DNA of 64,000 nt from Syntrophaceae bacterium (lineage in GTDB: Bacteria > Desulfobacterota > Syntrophia > Syntrophales > UBA2192). The stretch lies in the NCBI GenBank assembly GCA_013177795.1, contig JABLXY010000001.1:62001-126000 (forward strand), given 5' to 3'. Shown here in pieces: positions 1-7,616 of the stretch; the first letter of the stretch is position 1, and every line of letters starts with the position of its first letter. The notes below the pieces were generated by a model. The model saw only the letters and a list, made by a program, of their open reading frames with translations, was not told the DNA's origin and searched no databases. The translations under genes and the position numbers were made by a program.

Positions 1-511
1 GGGTGATGACGGCAATCGTCGGGATGTTGCCCCGAAGATCGAGCAGCGTATGGAGCTTGACGGCTCCCTTGCGTCGGCGGAACGTGGCCCAGGGGAACAG
101 CGACAGGCACAAGTCGATCGTCGTGGCATCCAGGGCATAGACGCTCTGCTCCAGTTCGATTCCGAAGGTGTCGCCGGCGTAAAGTTGCCGGGCCCGGCCA
201 ATAAGGACATGGGCGAAGTCGGCGTAGATGCGCCAGTCTCGCACCTGGTTGGCATGCGCCAGCGTGTTGCGGGAGACTTTGCCACGGATGCCCATGTGGT
301 AGAGCTTCCGGTTGGCCGAGCGCAGGCATGCCTGGATGTCCCGCAGGCTCTCGCGATAGGTCAGCTGGGCGAAAGCCATGCACAGGTACTGGTCCCAGCA
401 CGAGAAGCTCTTGATCTTGTAGTTGCCGTTGTAGCGCTCGACGCAGGAGCGAAACTCGTGTGTCGGCAGGAAGTCCATAAGTTGAGGGAAGATCGTCCGT
501 CCGGTGTTCAT
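1..511 (-). CDS. IS4-family transposase, 3' part beyond the window edge
   Basis: The reverse strand encodes about 170 residues from an ATG at 511, beginning MNTGRTIFPQLMDFLP and continuing to the window edge. The N-terminus resembles the DUF4372-type head found on many IS4-family transposases (phrases such as AFAQLTYRESLRDI and KLYHMGIRGKV). It is followed by the start of the DDE domain, YALDATTIDLCLSLFPW, which carries the first catalytic Asp. The enzyme would catalyse cut-and-paste transposition. The reading frame is open throughout the visible part, so intactness cannot be judged. The 210 bases between it and prsK carry GC-rich hairpins but no gene, and may hold the element's end; I could not define a terminal inverted repeat from one side only. 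Confidence 0.85.
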   Translation of the reverse strand, partial: MNTGRTIFPQLMDFLPTHEFRSCVERYNGNYKIKSFSCWDQYLCMAFAQLTYRESLRDIQACLRSANRKLYHMGIRGKVSRNTLAHANQVRDWRIYADFAHVLIGRARQLYAGDTFGIELEQSVYALDATTIDLCLSLFPWATFRRRKGAVKLHTLLDLRGNIPTIAVIT

Positions 512-721
512 CCGCCGTCTCCTTCCGCAAGGATGCGGAAGTATGCCACCGGAGTAAAATCGAGTTCAAATCGATTACGGACATGTCGCCCCTCAAAAAG
601 CCATGGCAGGCGGGTTTCCGCCCGCTAACCAGTCAAACGTTGGAACAGTAGTGATACTGCATAGATGGAACAGATGGAACTGGTTGAAATCCACCCGAGA
701 CATCTCTTTCATTAACCACGA

Positions 722-2827
722 ATGAATATCACTGTCTTAATGACCTATGCGGCGGCTGTGGTGACGGCCGGGCTGGCTGTCTACGTGGTCTTGCGGGACG
801 CGAAGAACCCCGTTACCCGTTTCTTCGTGATCGGCATAGCTTTGCTCGTGCTCGAGACGGTCCTTTCCGCCGCGGTCCTTCAGTCCGAGCGTGCTGAGGG
901 CTTCCTGCTGTGGTATCAGGCAAAGACGATCGCTGCCTCGCTGCTGCCCGGGTGCTGGCTCTTGTTCAGCCTGGCCTACGGCAGGGCAAACTACCGCCAG
1001 ATCCTTGGCCGCTGGCGGTTTGTCGTGATTGTGCTCTTTGTCATTCCCACAGTCCTTGCGGTATTTTTCTGGGGCAACTGGTTCGAGGGGCCGCCCCTGT
1101 TGACCCAGCCGTCCGGTGGGTATCTCGCCCTGGGCTGGGCGGGCTATGTCTGGTCGCTGGCTATAATCGCCGGCGCCATCCTCATCGTGATGAACCTCGA
1201 GCAGACGCTTCGGCATTCAACGGGGCGCAAGCGCTGGCAGATCAAGTTCATGATCATCGGTGTCGGCGCGCTCTTCGGGGTGCGCATCTACAACAGCAGC
1301 CTTGCCATCCTGTTCAACCAGGTCGGGACGGACAACATCGCCCTGAACGCCGGTGTCCTGCTCGCGGCCGATGCTTTCATCGCGAAATCCATTCTGCGGG
1401 ACCGCGGGATGAAGGTCGACATCTACCTGTCGCATACCTTCCTCTACAACTCGATGACGATCATCCTGGTCGGCGCCTACTTCATTGGCGTCGGTCTGCT
1501 TGCCTGGCTGGCGCAGATCTGGATCGGAAGCCAGAGCCTGCCGCTGACGGCCTTTCTCCTGTTCATCGCGATCATGGGCCTTGGCTCGCTCATGTTGTCG
1601 GGCAGCATGCGGCAAAAGAGAAAGAACCTCGTGAGCCGACTGTTCGAGCGGCCGCTTTACGACTATAGGGAGATCTGGTCCCGATTCACGGAAGCCACAT
1701 CCAGTCAGTCCAGCGTGAAGGATCTGGGCACTGCGGTTGTCAACATGGTCTCGGAAACCCTGGATTGCCTCTCCGTAACATTGTGGGCGGCCGACGAGAG
1801 CCGGGATGCTCTCATGTTCGTCGCCTCGACCGCCCTGCCGGAGGACAGGGTCAGGAATATGCGAATGGCGGGGCAGGAGGGGACGGAATTGATGCTGGCC
1901 CTCTGGGACCGGGAAATGCCCGTGGATTTCAACGACGCAAGTGAGGGATGGATCCCCGATTTTCGGGAAGGCCATGTGGAGGCTCTGGAGGAGGCGCGCA
2001 TCCGCTACGCCGTCGCCCTGCGGGCGGAAAATCGCCTGATCGGCATCCTTACCTTGAGCGGGCGCAGCAAGGATTCGCCACTCACCGCGCAGGACCAGGA
2101 GTTGCTCAAGACGATTGCCGATCAGACCGCATCGAGCCTGCTGCGGCTGCGCCTGGCGGAACAGCTCAACAGGGCAAAAGCCCTGGAGGCCCTCCAGATG
2201 ATGTCCGCCTTCTTCGTGCACGATCTGAAGAACCTCGGGTCGAAGCTCTCCCTCGTCATGCAAAATCTGCCCGTTCATTTCGAGAACCCGGAATTCCGCA
2301 GGGATGCGATTCGGTCTGTCACGCAGAGCGTCGAGAAGATCAACAGCCTGTGCAGCCGGCTGTCGCTCTTGAGCGAGCGGAGCAGGATCATCCCCCGCGC
2401 GTCCAATCTCGACCAGATCGTGACGGATTCGATAAAGAGCCTCGACGGGATGTTCCAGGTTCCCGTGCACTGTGCGCTGGGGAACGTGACCGATTTGCAG
2501 ATAGACGGTGAGCAGATACAGAAGGTCGTCGGGAATCTGCTGCTCAACGCAAACGAAGCGGTTGCGGCGGGCGGGGAGATCACCGTGTCGACGTCGATGA
2601 GCGACGGCTGGGCACAGCTCACCGTGCGCGACACGGGTTGCGGCATGTCCCGGGAATTCATCGAGACGCGCCTGTTCAAACCCTTCCAAACGACCAAGCC
2701 GAAGGGCATGGGGATCGGCCTCTTTCACTGCAAGACGATCGTGGAGGCCCACGGAGGCCGGATCGAGGTGGAAAGCGAGGAAGGGAAGGGCAGCACCTTT
2801 CGGGTTTTTCTACCCGGCAGGCGGTGA
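722..2827 (+). CDS. prsK: PEP-CTERM system sensor histidine kinase PrsK
   Basis: This 701-residue membrane histidine kinase matches PrsK, the sensor that accompanies XrtA-type exosortase/PEP-CTERM systems. Residues 1 to about 290 form a multi-helix membrane domain. A GAF-like domain follows (about 330-480), then a kinase core with phospho-acceptor His500 in FFVHDLKNLG. The ATPase domain shows an N-box (NLLLNANEA), a G1 box (DTGCGMS) and a G2 box (GMGIGLFHCKTIVEAHGG). The length is typical of the family. The response regulator gene prsR follows 134 bases later in the same direction, so the two form a two-component pair. It probably senses an envelope or exopolysaccharide signal; the ligand is unknown. 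The ATG start at 722 begins directly with a hydrophobic segment. Confidence 0.93.
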   Translation: MNITVLMTYAAAVVTAGLAVYVVLRDAKNPVTRFFVIGIALLVLETVLSAAVLQSERAEGFLLWYQAKTIAASLLPGCWLLFSLAYGRANYRQILGRWRFVVIVLFVIPTVLAVFFWGNWFEGPPLLTQPSGGYLALGWAGYVWSLAIIAGAILIVMNLEQTLRHSTGRKRWQIKFMIIGVGALFGVRIYNSSLAILFNQVGTDNIALNAGVLLAADAFIAKSILRDRGMKVDIYLSHTFLYNSMTIILVGAYFIGVGLLAWLAQIWIGSQSLPLTAFLLFIAIMGLGSLMLSGSMRQKRKNLVSRLFERPLYDYREIWSRFTEATSSQSSVKDLGTAVVNMVSETLDCLSVTLWAADESRDALMFVASTALPEDRVRNMRMAGQEGTELMLALWDREMPVDFNDASEGWIPDFREGHVEALEEARIRYAVALRAENRLIGILTLSGRSKDSPLTAQDQELLKTIADQTASSLLRLRLAEQLNRAKALEALQMMSAFFVHDLKNLGSKLSLVMQNLPVHFENPEFRRDAIRSVTQSVEKINSLCSRLSLLSERSRIIPRASNLDQIVTDSIKSLDGMFQVPVHCALGNVTDLQIDGEQIQKVVGNLLLNANEAVAAGGEITVSTSMSDGWAQLTVRDTGCGMSREFIETRLFKPFQTTKPKGMGIGLFHCKTIVEAHGGRIEVESEEGKGSTFRVFLPGRR

Positions 2828-2961
2828 GCGCCGAACTAACGAGAGTCACGAGCTACGGCAGGGTTACTCCGTGACAAAAGGGAAAGAACCGGCCATGAAA
2901 AAGTAAGGCCGGTTTCGAAACCGATCGAGGAAATACGTAATCGCAGAGGAGGAAACGAATC

Positions 2962-4386
2962 GTGTGCGGTGAAATCGCGAAAGAAAGCTTTCTTGATCAC
3001 GATCCCAATGCTTCACGATCCGCGCTGCAAGGGCAGAGGCTGAAGCTTCTGATCGTCGAAGACGATGAGGATGTCCGCACCCAGATGAAATGGGTACTGG
3101 CGGCGGAGTACGACGTCACGCTTGTCGGGGACCGGGCAAGCGCTCTTGCCGAGCTGCGCGAGCGAAAGCCGCCCGTCATGGTGTTGGACCTGGGCCTGCC
3201 GCCGCACCCCGCGAGCGTAGAAGAGGGGTTTGCCGTTCTTTCCGAGGCTCTCGCCATCGATCCGTTTCTGAAAGTCATCATCGTCACAGGCCGGGCCGAG
3301 AAGGAGCATGCCTTGAAGGCCGTTTCGGGCGGGGCCTACGATATTCTCTACAAGCCCATCGACATCATCGAGTTGCGGACGATCCTTCGGCGGGCCCAGC
3401 ACGTGTCCATGCTCGAGCGCGAGAATGCCGAGCTTCAGCGCAAGGCGCAGGATGAAGCCTTTGAGGGGATGCTGGGAACAAGCCAGAAGATGCAGGAGGT
3501 CTTTGCGACTGTGCGAAAGGTGGCAGGCACGGATGTTCCCGTCCTGATCACGGGCGAGAGCGGGACGGGGAAGGAGCTTGTCGCACAGGCGATCCATCGG
3601 CAGAGCCAGTACCGCAGGGGGCCCTTCATTGTCATCAACTGCGGCGCGATCCCGGAGACCCTGCTGGAGAGTGAGCTGTTCGGTCACGAGAAGGGGGCCT
3701 ACACAGGGGCACACGTCCAGCGCAAAGGGCGCTTCGAGCTGGCAGACGGGGGTACGCTCTTTCTCGACGAGATCGGAGAGCTGTCCCTGACGCTGCAGGT
3801 CAAGCTGCTGCGATTCCTTCAGGAGCAGGTCATCGAGCGGGTCGGGGGCCGGGACCAGATCCGGGTGGATGTGAGAATCGTCGCTGCGACGAACAAGGAC
3901 ATCAGGCAGGCCATGCAGGAAGGTAAGTTCCGGGAGGATCTCTTTTTCCGGCTCAGCGTGGTTTCCATATACCTGCCGACCCTCAAAGAGAGAGGGGACG
4001 ACGTACTGCTGCTCGCCAATGCCTTCCTGCAGCGCGCCGTGAGGGAGAACCGGAAGAAGATCACGGGATTCACGCAACAGGCCATTGCGGCCATTGCCGC
4101 CTACCCCTGGCCGGGCAACGTGCGCGAGCTGGAAAACCGCGTCAAACGGGCCGTCATCATGGCCGAGGGCCGAAAGGTGAAGCCCTCTGATCTCGAGCTG
4201 GAGGAGCCTGCGGGCCGTTTCGAGGGGATGACCCTCCGGGCGGCGCGGGAGACCCTCGAGCGGGAGATGATTCTGAAGGTCCTGGCGCGCCAGAAAGACA
4301 ACATCACCCGTGCCGCCGAGGAGCTGGGCATCAGCCGCCCGACGCTCTACGAACTGATGGAAAAGCTAGGGATTGCGAGGAAATAG
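2962..4386 (+). CDS. prsR: PEP-CTERM system sigma-54 response regulator PrsR
   Basis: This 474-residue NtrC-type regulator has three domains. The receiver (about 28-150) carries an acidic pair EDD, phospho-acceptor Asp76 in VLDLGLPP and a conserved Lys in LYKPID. The sigma-54-activating AAA+ domain (about 170-400) has Walker A GESGTGKE and Walker B GGTLFLDEIGE. A Fis-type helix-turn-helix lies at the C-terminus (ITRAAEELGISRPTLYELM). The sigma-54 contact loop reads GAYTGA rather than the usual GAFTGA. A GTG start at 2962 is preferred because GAGGAGGAAA lies just upstream, which gives about 26 residues before the receiver. Paired with PrsK, it should activate sigma-54 promoters of PEP-CTERM genes, and three such promoters follow immediately. 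Confidence 0.94.
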   Translation: MCGEIAKESFLDHDPNASRSALQGQRLKLLIVEDDEDVRTQMKWVLAAEYDVTLVGDRASALAELRERKPPVMVLDLGLPPHPASVEEGFAVLSEALAIDPFLKVIIVTGRAEKEHALKAVSGGAYDILYKPIDIIELRTILRRAQHVSMLERENAELQRKAQDEAFEGMLGTSQKMQEVFATVRKVAGTDVPVLITGESGTGKELVAQAIHRQSQYRRGPFIVINCGAIPETLLESELFGHEKGAYTGAHVQRKGRFELADGGTLFLDEIGELSLTLQVKLLRFLQEQVIERVGGRDQIRVDVRIVAATNKDIRQAMQEGKFREDLFFRLSVVSIYLPTLKERGDDVLLLANAFLQRAVRENRKKITGFTQQAIAAIAAYPWPGNVRELENRVKRAVIMAEGRKVKPSDLELEEPAGRFEGMTLRAARETLEREMILKVLARQKDNITRAAEELGISRPTLYELMEKLGIARK

Positions 4387-4761
4387 CCAAGGCATCTCGC
4401 AGGGTCTGTTCTACTCACGATACATAAGCAATGATGTTTCCGCGCTCATTTGATTGACTTCATATGGACGAAGAAAAAGTTCCCGACTTGGAAACATGGA
4501 AATGATGAGGACTGTCGATTTATTTTACAAATACAACGGTTGTTACAGAAGATACGCAGCTATTCGATAACATTCATAATTTACGAGATTGCAGGGGCGG
4601 TAGATTCCCGATGGCGGTTTTTTTCGTCGAGATAGTTTACAAAACTTGGCTTTTCGGTAAATTGCTGCCACGGCGAAAAGAGAGCGAGAAGTATTTAATT
4701 AACAATATATTTCAATATGTTATGATTTGAAACAACTATAGTAAGGAAAAAATTCGGCTGG
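4387..4761. other. AT-rich upstream regulatory region of the first PEP-CTERM gene
   Basis: This intergenic stretch is much richer in A and T than the flanking genes and has no convincing coding sequence. A 61-codon open frame at 4450-4635 has no ribosome binding site and no recognisable features. It contains the 17-bp element at 4513-4529 shared with the other two PEP-CTERM upstream regions. A looser inverted repeat (TTTAC ... GTAAA) lies near 4637-4661. Long AT-rich leaders are expected where an enhancer-binding regulator and DNA bending activate a sigma-54 promoter. Confidence 0.5.
4513..4529 (+). promoter_or_regulatory. Candidate PrsR enhancer element A
   Basis: TGTCGA-TTTAT-TTTACA lies about 245 bp upstream of the sigma-54 promoter of the first PEP-CTERM gene. 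It matches the element at 5606-5622 in 14 of 17 positions, and the one at 6420-6436 in its right half and outer bases. The outer YGT ... ACR bases are palindromic, as expected for a Fis-type dimer. Assignment to PrsR is inferred from position and recurrence only. Confidence 0.45.
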
Positions 4762-4777
4762 TGGTACAAGGTTTGCC
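4762..4777 (+). promoter_or_regulatory. Sigma-54 promoter of the first PEP-CTERM gene
   Basis: TGGTACA-AGGT-TTGCC fits the sigma-54 consensus TGGCACG-N4-TTGCW, with the invariant GG and GC ten bases apart. Transcription should start about 12 bases after the GC, near 4788, leaving a leader of about 30 bases with a GGGAGGG ribosome binding site before the ATG at 4820. PrsR is the obvious activator. Confidence 0.8.
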
Positions 4778-4819
4778 CTTATAATGTGCAGATATGGGCT
4801 CTTCGGGAGGGAAAACTGA

Positions 4820-5455
4820 ATGAAAAAGCGAAAAATGTTTAGTTTGTATGCGTTGGTTTGCCTCTTGATACTTCCGGCCGCAAGCTATGCTATTCCCATC
4901 TCGGGGTCGGGTCAGTGGGGCAGTTTCACCGGCGAGATGACCTTCACCGGTGGGAATCTAAATATTTCACTGCGAAATACCAGCCCGGTGGCAAACGGTG
5001 GGTACCTCGTAGGTTTCGCATTCAACGTGCCCGAAGGTCTTGCATTCAATGGAAGCTATGAGTACTCGGCCCCTCCGGACTCTGCCTTTTACCTTACCTA
5101 TGCCTTGAACTCCATAAACGCTGCGCCCTATGGGACCTTTGACATGCTCATGGCAACGTCGGGCAGTTTCGAGGGAGGAGGCAATCCCGCGGCGGGTCTG
5201 CCCGTGAACAGTTATGCATCTTTTTCGTTCGAGTTTCGAGGGGACGTATCGGGAGTGACGGTAGAGGATTTTCTAAACACCCTATCTATACCGACTGGGG
5301 GCGGCACGGAAGGAGCCTCGTTTGTTGTTCGCTTCAGGGGATTTGAGAATGATGCCAGTGACAAAGTTCCCTACGCCGTACCGGAGCCCGGAACGATGCT
5401 GTTGCTCGGTATCGGGATTTTGGGTTTGGGGATCGCAAGTCGTCGAAGATCTTGA
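4820..5455 (+). CDS. PEP-CTERM sorting domain protein
   Basis: This 211-residue exported protein has an N-terminal signal peptide (MKKRKMFSLYALVCLLILP, cleavage likely after ASYA) and a canonical C-terminal PEP-CTERM tail. The tail consists of VPEPGT, a hydrophobic helix and a basic end RRRS. Such tails are recognised and cleaved by exosortase in exopolysaccharide-producing Gram-negatives, which releases or anchors the protein at the surface. The middle is Gly/Ser/Asn-rich with no known domain. The start of the mature part (SGSG followed by GSFTG) resembles the next gene, so the two are paralogs. It is a single-gene unit behind a sigma-54 promoter with a strong GGGAGGG site. No exosortase gene is in the window. 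Confidence 0.9.
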   Translation: MKKRKMFSLYALVCLLILPAASYAIPISGSGQWGSFTGEMTFTGGNLNISLRNTSPVANGGYLVGFAFNVPEGLAFNGSYEYSAPPDSAFYLTYALNSINAAPYGTFDMLMATSGSFEGGGNPAAGLPVNSYASFSFEFRGDVSGVTVEDFLNTLSIPTGGGTEGASFVVRFRGFENDASDKVPYAVPEPGTMLLLGIGILGLGIASRRRS

Positions 5456-5605
5456 TGATTCGTGGAGAGAAGGGAAAAGCCGCCGGTATTTTTGAAGTGT
5501 CGGATAGTATTACAGTGTTTTTTGTGCAACTAAAATGATGCAATGAATTGAATTTTAATAGCAAAATTAACGAATAATGTTGATATTCTTTTAAGCCCGA
5601 AAAAT

Positions 5606-5622
5606 CGTCGGTTTATTTTACG
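5606..5622 (+). promoter_or_regulatory. Candidate PrsR enhancer element B
   Basis: CGTCGG-TTTAT-TTTACG, about 135 bp upstream of the second sigma-54 promoter, differs from element A at only three positions and keeps the palindromic outer CGT/ACG. The remaining intergenic sequence (5456-5807) is AT-rich and shows no gene and no clear terminator for the preceding gene. The PrsR assignment is inference. Confidence 0.45.
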
Positions 5623-5754
5623 GATAAGACTTTCGTCTTAATTCTTTCAAGCTCCTACCACTTTCTTTCAGCATTTTGCTTAATCATAAAATAACGAATG
5701 ATAACAATTACTTGTATTGCATCCAGAAACGATGCGGCATCGGGCGATCTTGGG

Positions 5755-5770
5755 TGGTACGAAGCTTGCC
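5755..5770 (+). promoter_or_regulatory. Sigma-54 promoter of the second PEP-CTERM gene
   Basis: TGGTACG-AAGC-TTGCC is the best sigma-54 match in the window, with one mismatch in the -24 box and a TTGC at -12. It lies 38 bases before the proposed CTG start of the downstream gene. The predicted transcription start is near 5781, ahead of the AAGGAGGGG ribosome binding site. Confidence 0.82.
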
Positions 5771-5807
5771 TAGATAGTTGACCGAGAGAGACTGAAGGAG
5801 GGGCCCT

Positions 5808-6296
5808 CTGAAGAAAAATCATATCCTTGGTTTTGTGGTTTTAATATGCCTTGTGACGATGCCGGCAGGTGCCTACGCACTGCTCATATCGGGGTCTGGC
5901 ATCAATGGGGGCAGTTTCACCGGATCCATCGATATCGTCTACAGTTCAGACAGCTTGAGTGCGTCAACCCCATGGCTGATCATCAGTCTTACGAACACAA
6001 GTGCAACGTGTACCAGAGACACGGGATTATACATTGCAGGATACGTGTTGCCCAACAGCGCGATGACAGAAATTGATCCTGTGAGCGTCGGTGCTACATG
6101 GACAGGTCGCCAGCCCCTGGTAAACGCGGATCGGGGTATCACGGCTGAGAGCCTCATCAGCGGATTCGTGGTTTACTTCAGTGATTTCAGAGGCTCTTAC
6201 GATAAAGCCCCGGTTTCCGTAGCCGAGCCTTCCACTATGGTGCTCTTGGGCCTTGGCCTTTTGGCCGTTGGAGTGGGCTTGAGAAGGAAAATGTGA
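5808..6296 (+). CDS. PEP-CTERM-like protein with a variant AEP motif; probable CTG start
   Basis: From a CTG at 5808 the frame reads (M)KKNHILGFVVLICLV..., a complete signal peptide aligned with that of the preceding paralog, about 162 residues in all. AAGGAGGGG sits 4-8 bases upstream. The first standard-type start (GTG 5835) would remove the basic n-region, so CTG is preferred. The mature start (LLISGSG ... GSFTGS) is paralogous to the gene at 4820. The C-terminus has the hydrophobic helix and RRKM end of a PEP-CTERM tail, but the motif reads VAEPST rather than VPEPST. Whether exosortase accepts AEP is unknown. A strong terminator follows at 6312. Confidence 0.8.
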   Translation: MKKNHILGFVVLICLVTMPAGAYALLISGSGINGGSFTGSIDIVYSSDSLSASTPWLIISLTNTSATCTRDTGLYIAGYVLPNSAMTEIDPVSVGATWTGRQPLVNADRGITAESLISGFVVYFSDFRGSYDKAPVSVAEPSTMVLLGLGLLAVGVGLRRKM

Positions 6297-6311
6297 TCGT
6301 TAACCTAACGT

Positions 6312-6339
6312 AAAACGCCGCATTTGCGGCGTTTTTTTT
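6312..6339 (+). terminator. Rho-independent terminator
   Basis: A perfect hairpin (AACGCCGC, loop ATTT, GCGGCGTT) followed by eight T residues lies 15 bases after the second PEP-CTERM gene. It isolates that gene from the next unit. Confidence 0.93.
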
Positions 6340-6419
6340 GAGCTGTTTCACTTTTTGAACAATTTCTCTTTGCTGTAATCCGACGTAAACGATAGGTGAG
6401 GCAAGAGTACCAAAGGTAT

Positions 6420-6436
6420 TGTAAATAAATTTTACA
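6420..6436 (+). promoter_or_regulatory. Candidate PrsR enhancer element C
   Basis: TGTAAA-TAAAT-TTTACA is a perfect 6-5-6 inverted repeat about 220 bp upstream of the third sigma-54 promoter. Its right half and outer bases agree with elements A and B. The rest of 6340-6656 is AT-rich and carries no gene that I can support. Confidence 0.45.
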
Positions 6437-6656
6437 GTAGAGTTTCGGTTTCCATATTTTAATAAGTAATCATAAACATTAGAAAAATGAAATAATGGTT
6501 GCAAACGTAACAAATGCGTCGTCGGGATTGTTGACAACTTTCGGGCCGTCTTCTTTAGGGACTCTCGGTACACGGAAAGGCTGGAAACGTAAATAACATA
6601 ATAAATATAAATGGTTAATTTGAACTTTGTCCCTGCGAGGACATCATCTTTGTTTG

Positions 6657-6672
6657 TGGCATGCTATCTGCT
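6657..6672 (+). promoter_or_regulatory. Sigma-54 promoter of the third PEP-CTERM gene
   Basis: TGGCATG-CTAT-CTGCT keeps the invariant GG and GC with ten bases between, with one mismatch in each box. The start codon is 46 bases downstream. It is weaker than the two preceding sites, but spacing and position are the same. Confidence 0.7.
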
Positions 6673-6717
6673 GTCTGTATGGCAAAGAAGTGAAACGAAT
6701 AATCGAAGGGAGCTATT

Positions 6718-7365
6718 ATGATGAAGAGAAAGACCACGGTGATCGCAGCGCTTCTCTTGATCATGCTTTCGCTCGCACCCTTGCAGGTTGCGGATGCCAT
6801 CCAGGTGGGCGATGCGATCAGTCTCACTTGGGCGCCGTGGAATACCGGGTCGTCGGGCGGTGAATTTGCCGTGTCCTACTATGGCTCGTCGGCCACCCTT
6901 TTCACGACCTTCTGTGTAGAACCCAATGAGTATTTCTCCCCTGGTGAGAAATTGATCGTGCAATCCATGGGCACGACGATTATGAACAACGGCGGCTCAT
7001 CGCCCATCGGGTTGAACAGCCTGGTAGCGTATCTCTACCATGAGTTCGCGCACAACAGCTGGAATGTTGCGGGCATATTCGACTACGGGGCAAACAGAAA
7101 AGCTGACGACGCACTGCTGCAGGCGGCGATTTGGGCATTGCAATACGGATCCAGCGACGAGAGCAATAAATTCATCAAGTATGCAATGACTTACAGCGTG
7201 CTTGACGGATGGTCCGGTACCGGTGATGTAGGCGTGATGAACTTGGTCGGTACGAACGGAGGCAACCGTCAGGACCAGTTGGCATTAGTGCCCGAGCCGA
7301 TGACGCTCATCCTGCTGGGAACGGGCCTGCTCGGTGTGGCGGCTTTCCGGAGAAAGATGAGATAG
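6718..7365 (+). CDS. PEP-CTERM sorting domain protein
   Basis: This 215-residue exported protein has a signal peptide (MMKRKTTVIAALLLIMLSLAP, cleavage likely after ADA), a mature region rich in aromatic and small residues, and a standard PEP-CTERM tail (VPEPMT, hydrophobic stretch, RRKMR). The middle (TTFCVEPNEYFSPG, then ALLQAAIWALQYG) resembles a type of PEP-CTERM protein with a Cys/Glu-rich segment seen in many genomes; the function is not known. It is not closely similar to the two preceding proteins. Starts at 6718 or 6721 are both possible; GAAGGGAG is correctly spaced for either. It is a single-gene unit between its own sigma-54 promoter and a hairpin terminator. Confidence 0.9.
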   Translation: MMKRKTTVIAALLLIMLSLAPLQVADAIQVGDAISLTWAPWNTGSSGGEFAVSYYGSSATLFTTFCVEPNEYFSPGEKLIVQSMGTTIMNNGGSSPIGLNSLVAYLYHEFAHNSWNVAGIFDYGANRKADDALLQAAIWALQYGSSDESNKFIKYAMTYSVLDGWSGTGDVGVMNLVGTNGGNRQDQLALVPEPMTLILLGTGLLGVAAFRRKMR

Positions 7366-7390
7366 GATATATCCAGCAAATTGTTGACTG

Positions 7391-7424
7391 AAGGCAGGAC
7401 TCCAAGGTGTCCTGCCTTTTCTTG
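7391..7424 (+). terminator. Rho-independent terminator
   Basis: The stem AAGGCAGGAC / GTCCTGCCTT with an eight-base loop is followed by TTTTCTT, 25 bases after the third PEP-CTERM gene. Confidence 0.9.
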
Positions 7425-7616
7425 TGTGGAGGTAGGAAACCGGGTGTGGGTTGAAATCATCGGATTCAAAACCCTTGAGATTTAACAGCTTGACAGGAGG
7501 GAGTTTTATAGTCAAAGATTGGTTTTGGCGGATTTGATCCGCTGCGCCTGACGAGAAGGGACATCTGCCGAATCTGTGGATGAGGGTGAGTGACATCCTC
7601 AAGGAGGGGCCGGCTC

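Noticed and set aside
548-590. TTCAAAT inside a short stem, resembling a tRNA T-arm
   Set aside because: No acceptor stem, anticodon arm or CCA context can be built around it.
4450-4635. 61-codon open frame between prsR and the first PEP-CTERM gene
   Set aside because: No ribosome binding site, no recognisable motif and an AT-rich non-coding context holding the candidate enhancer element.
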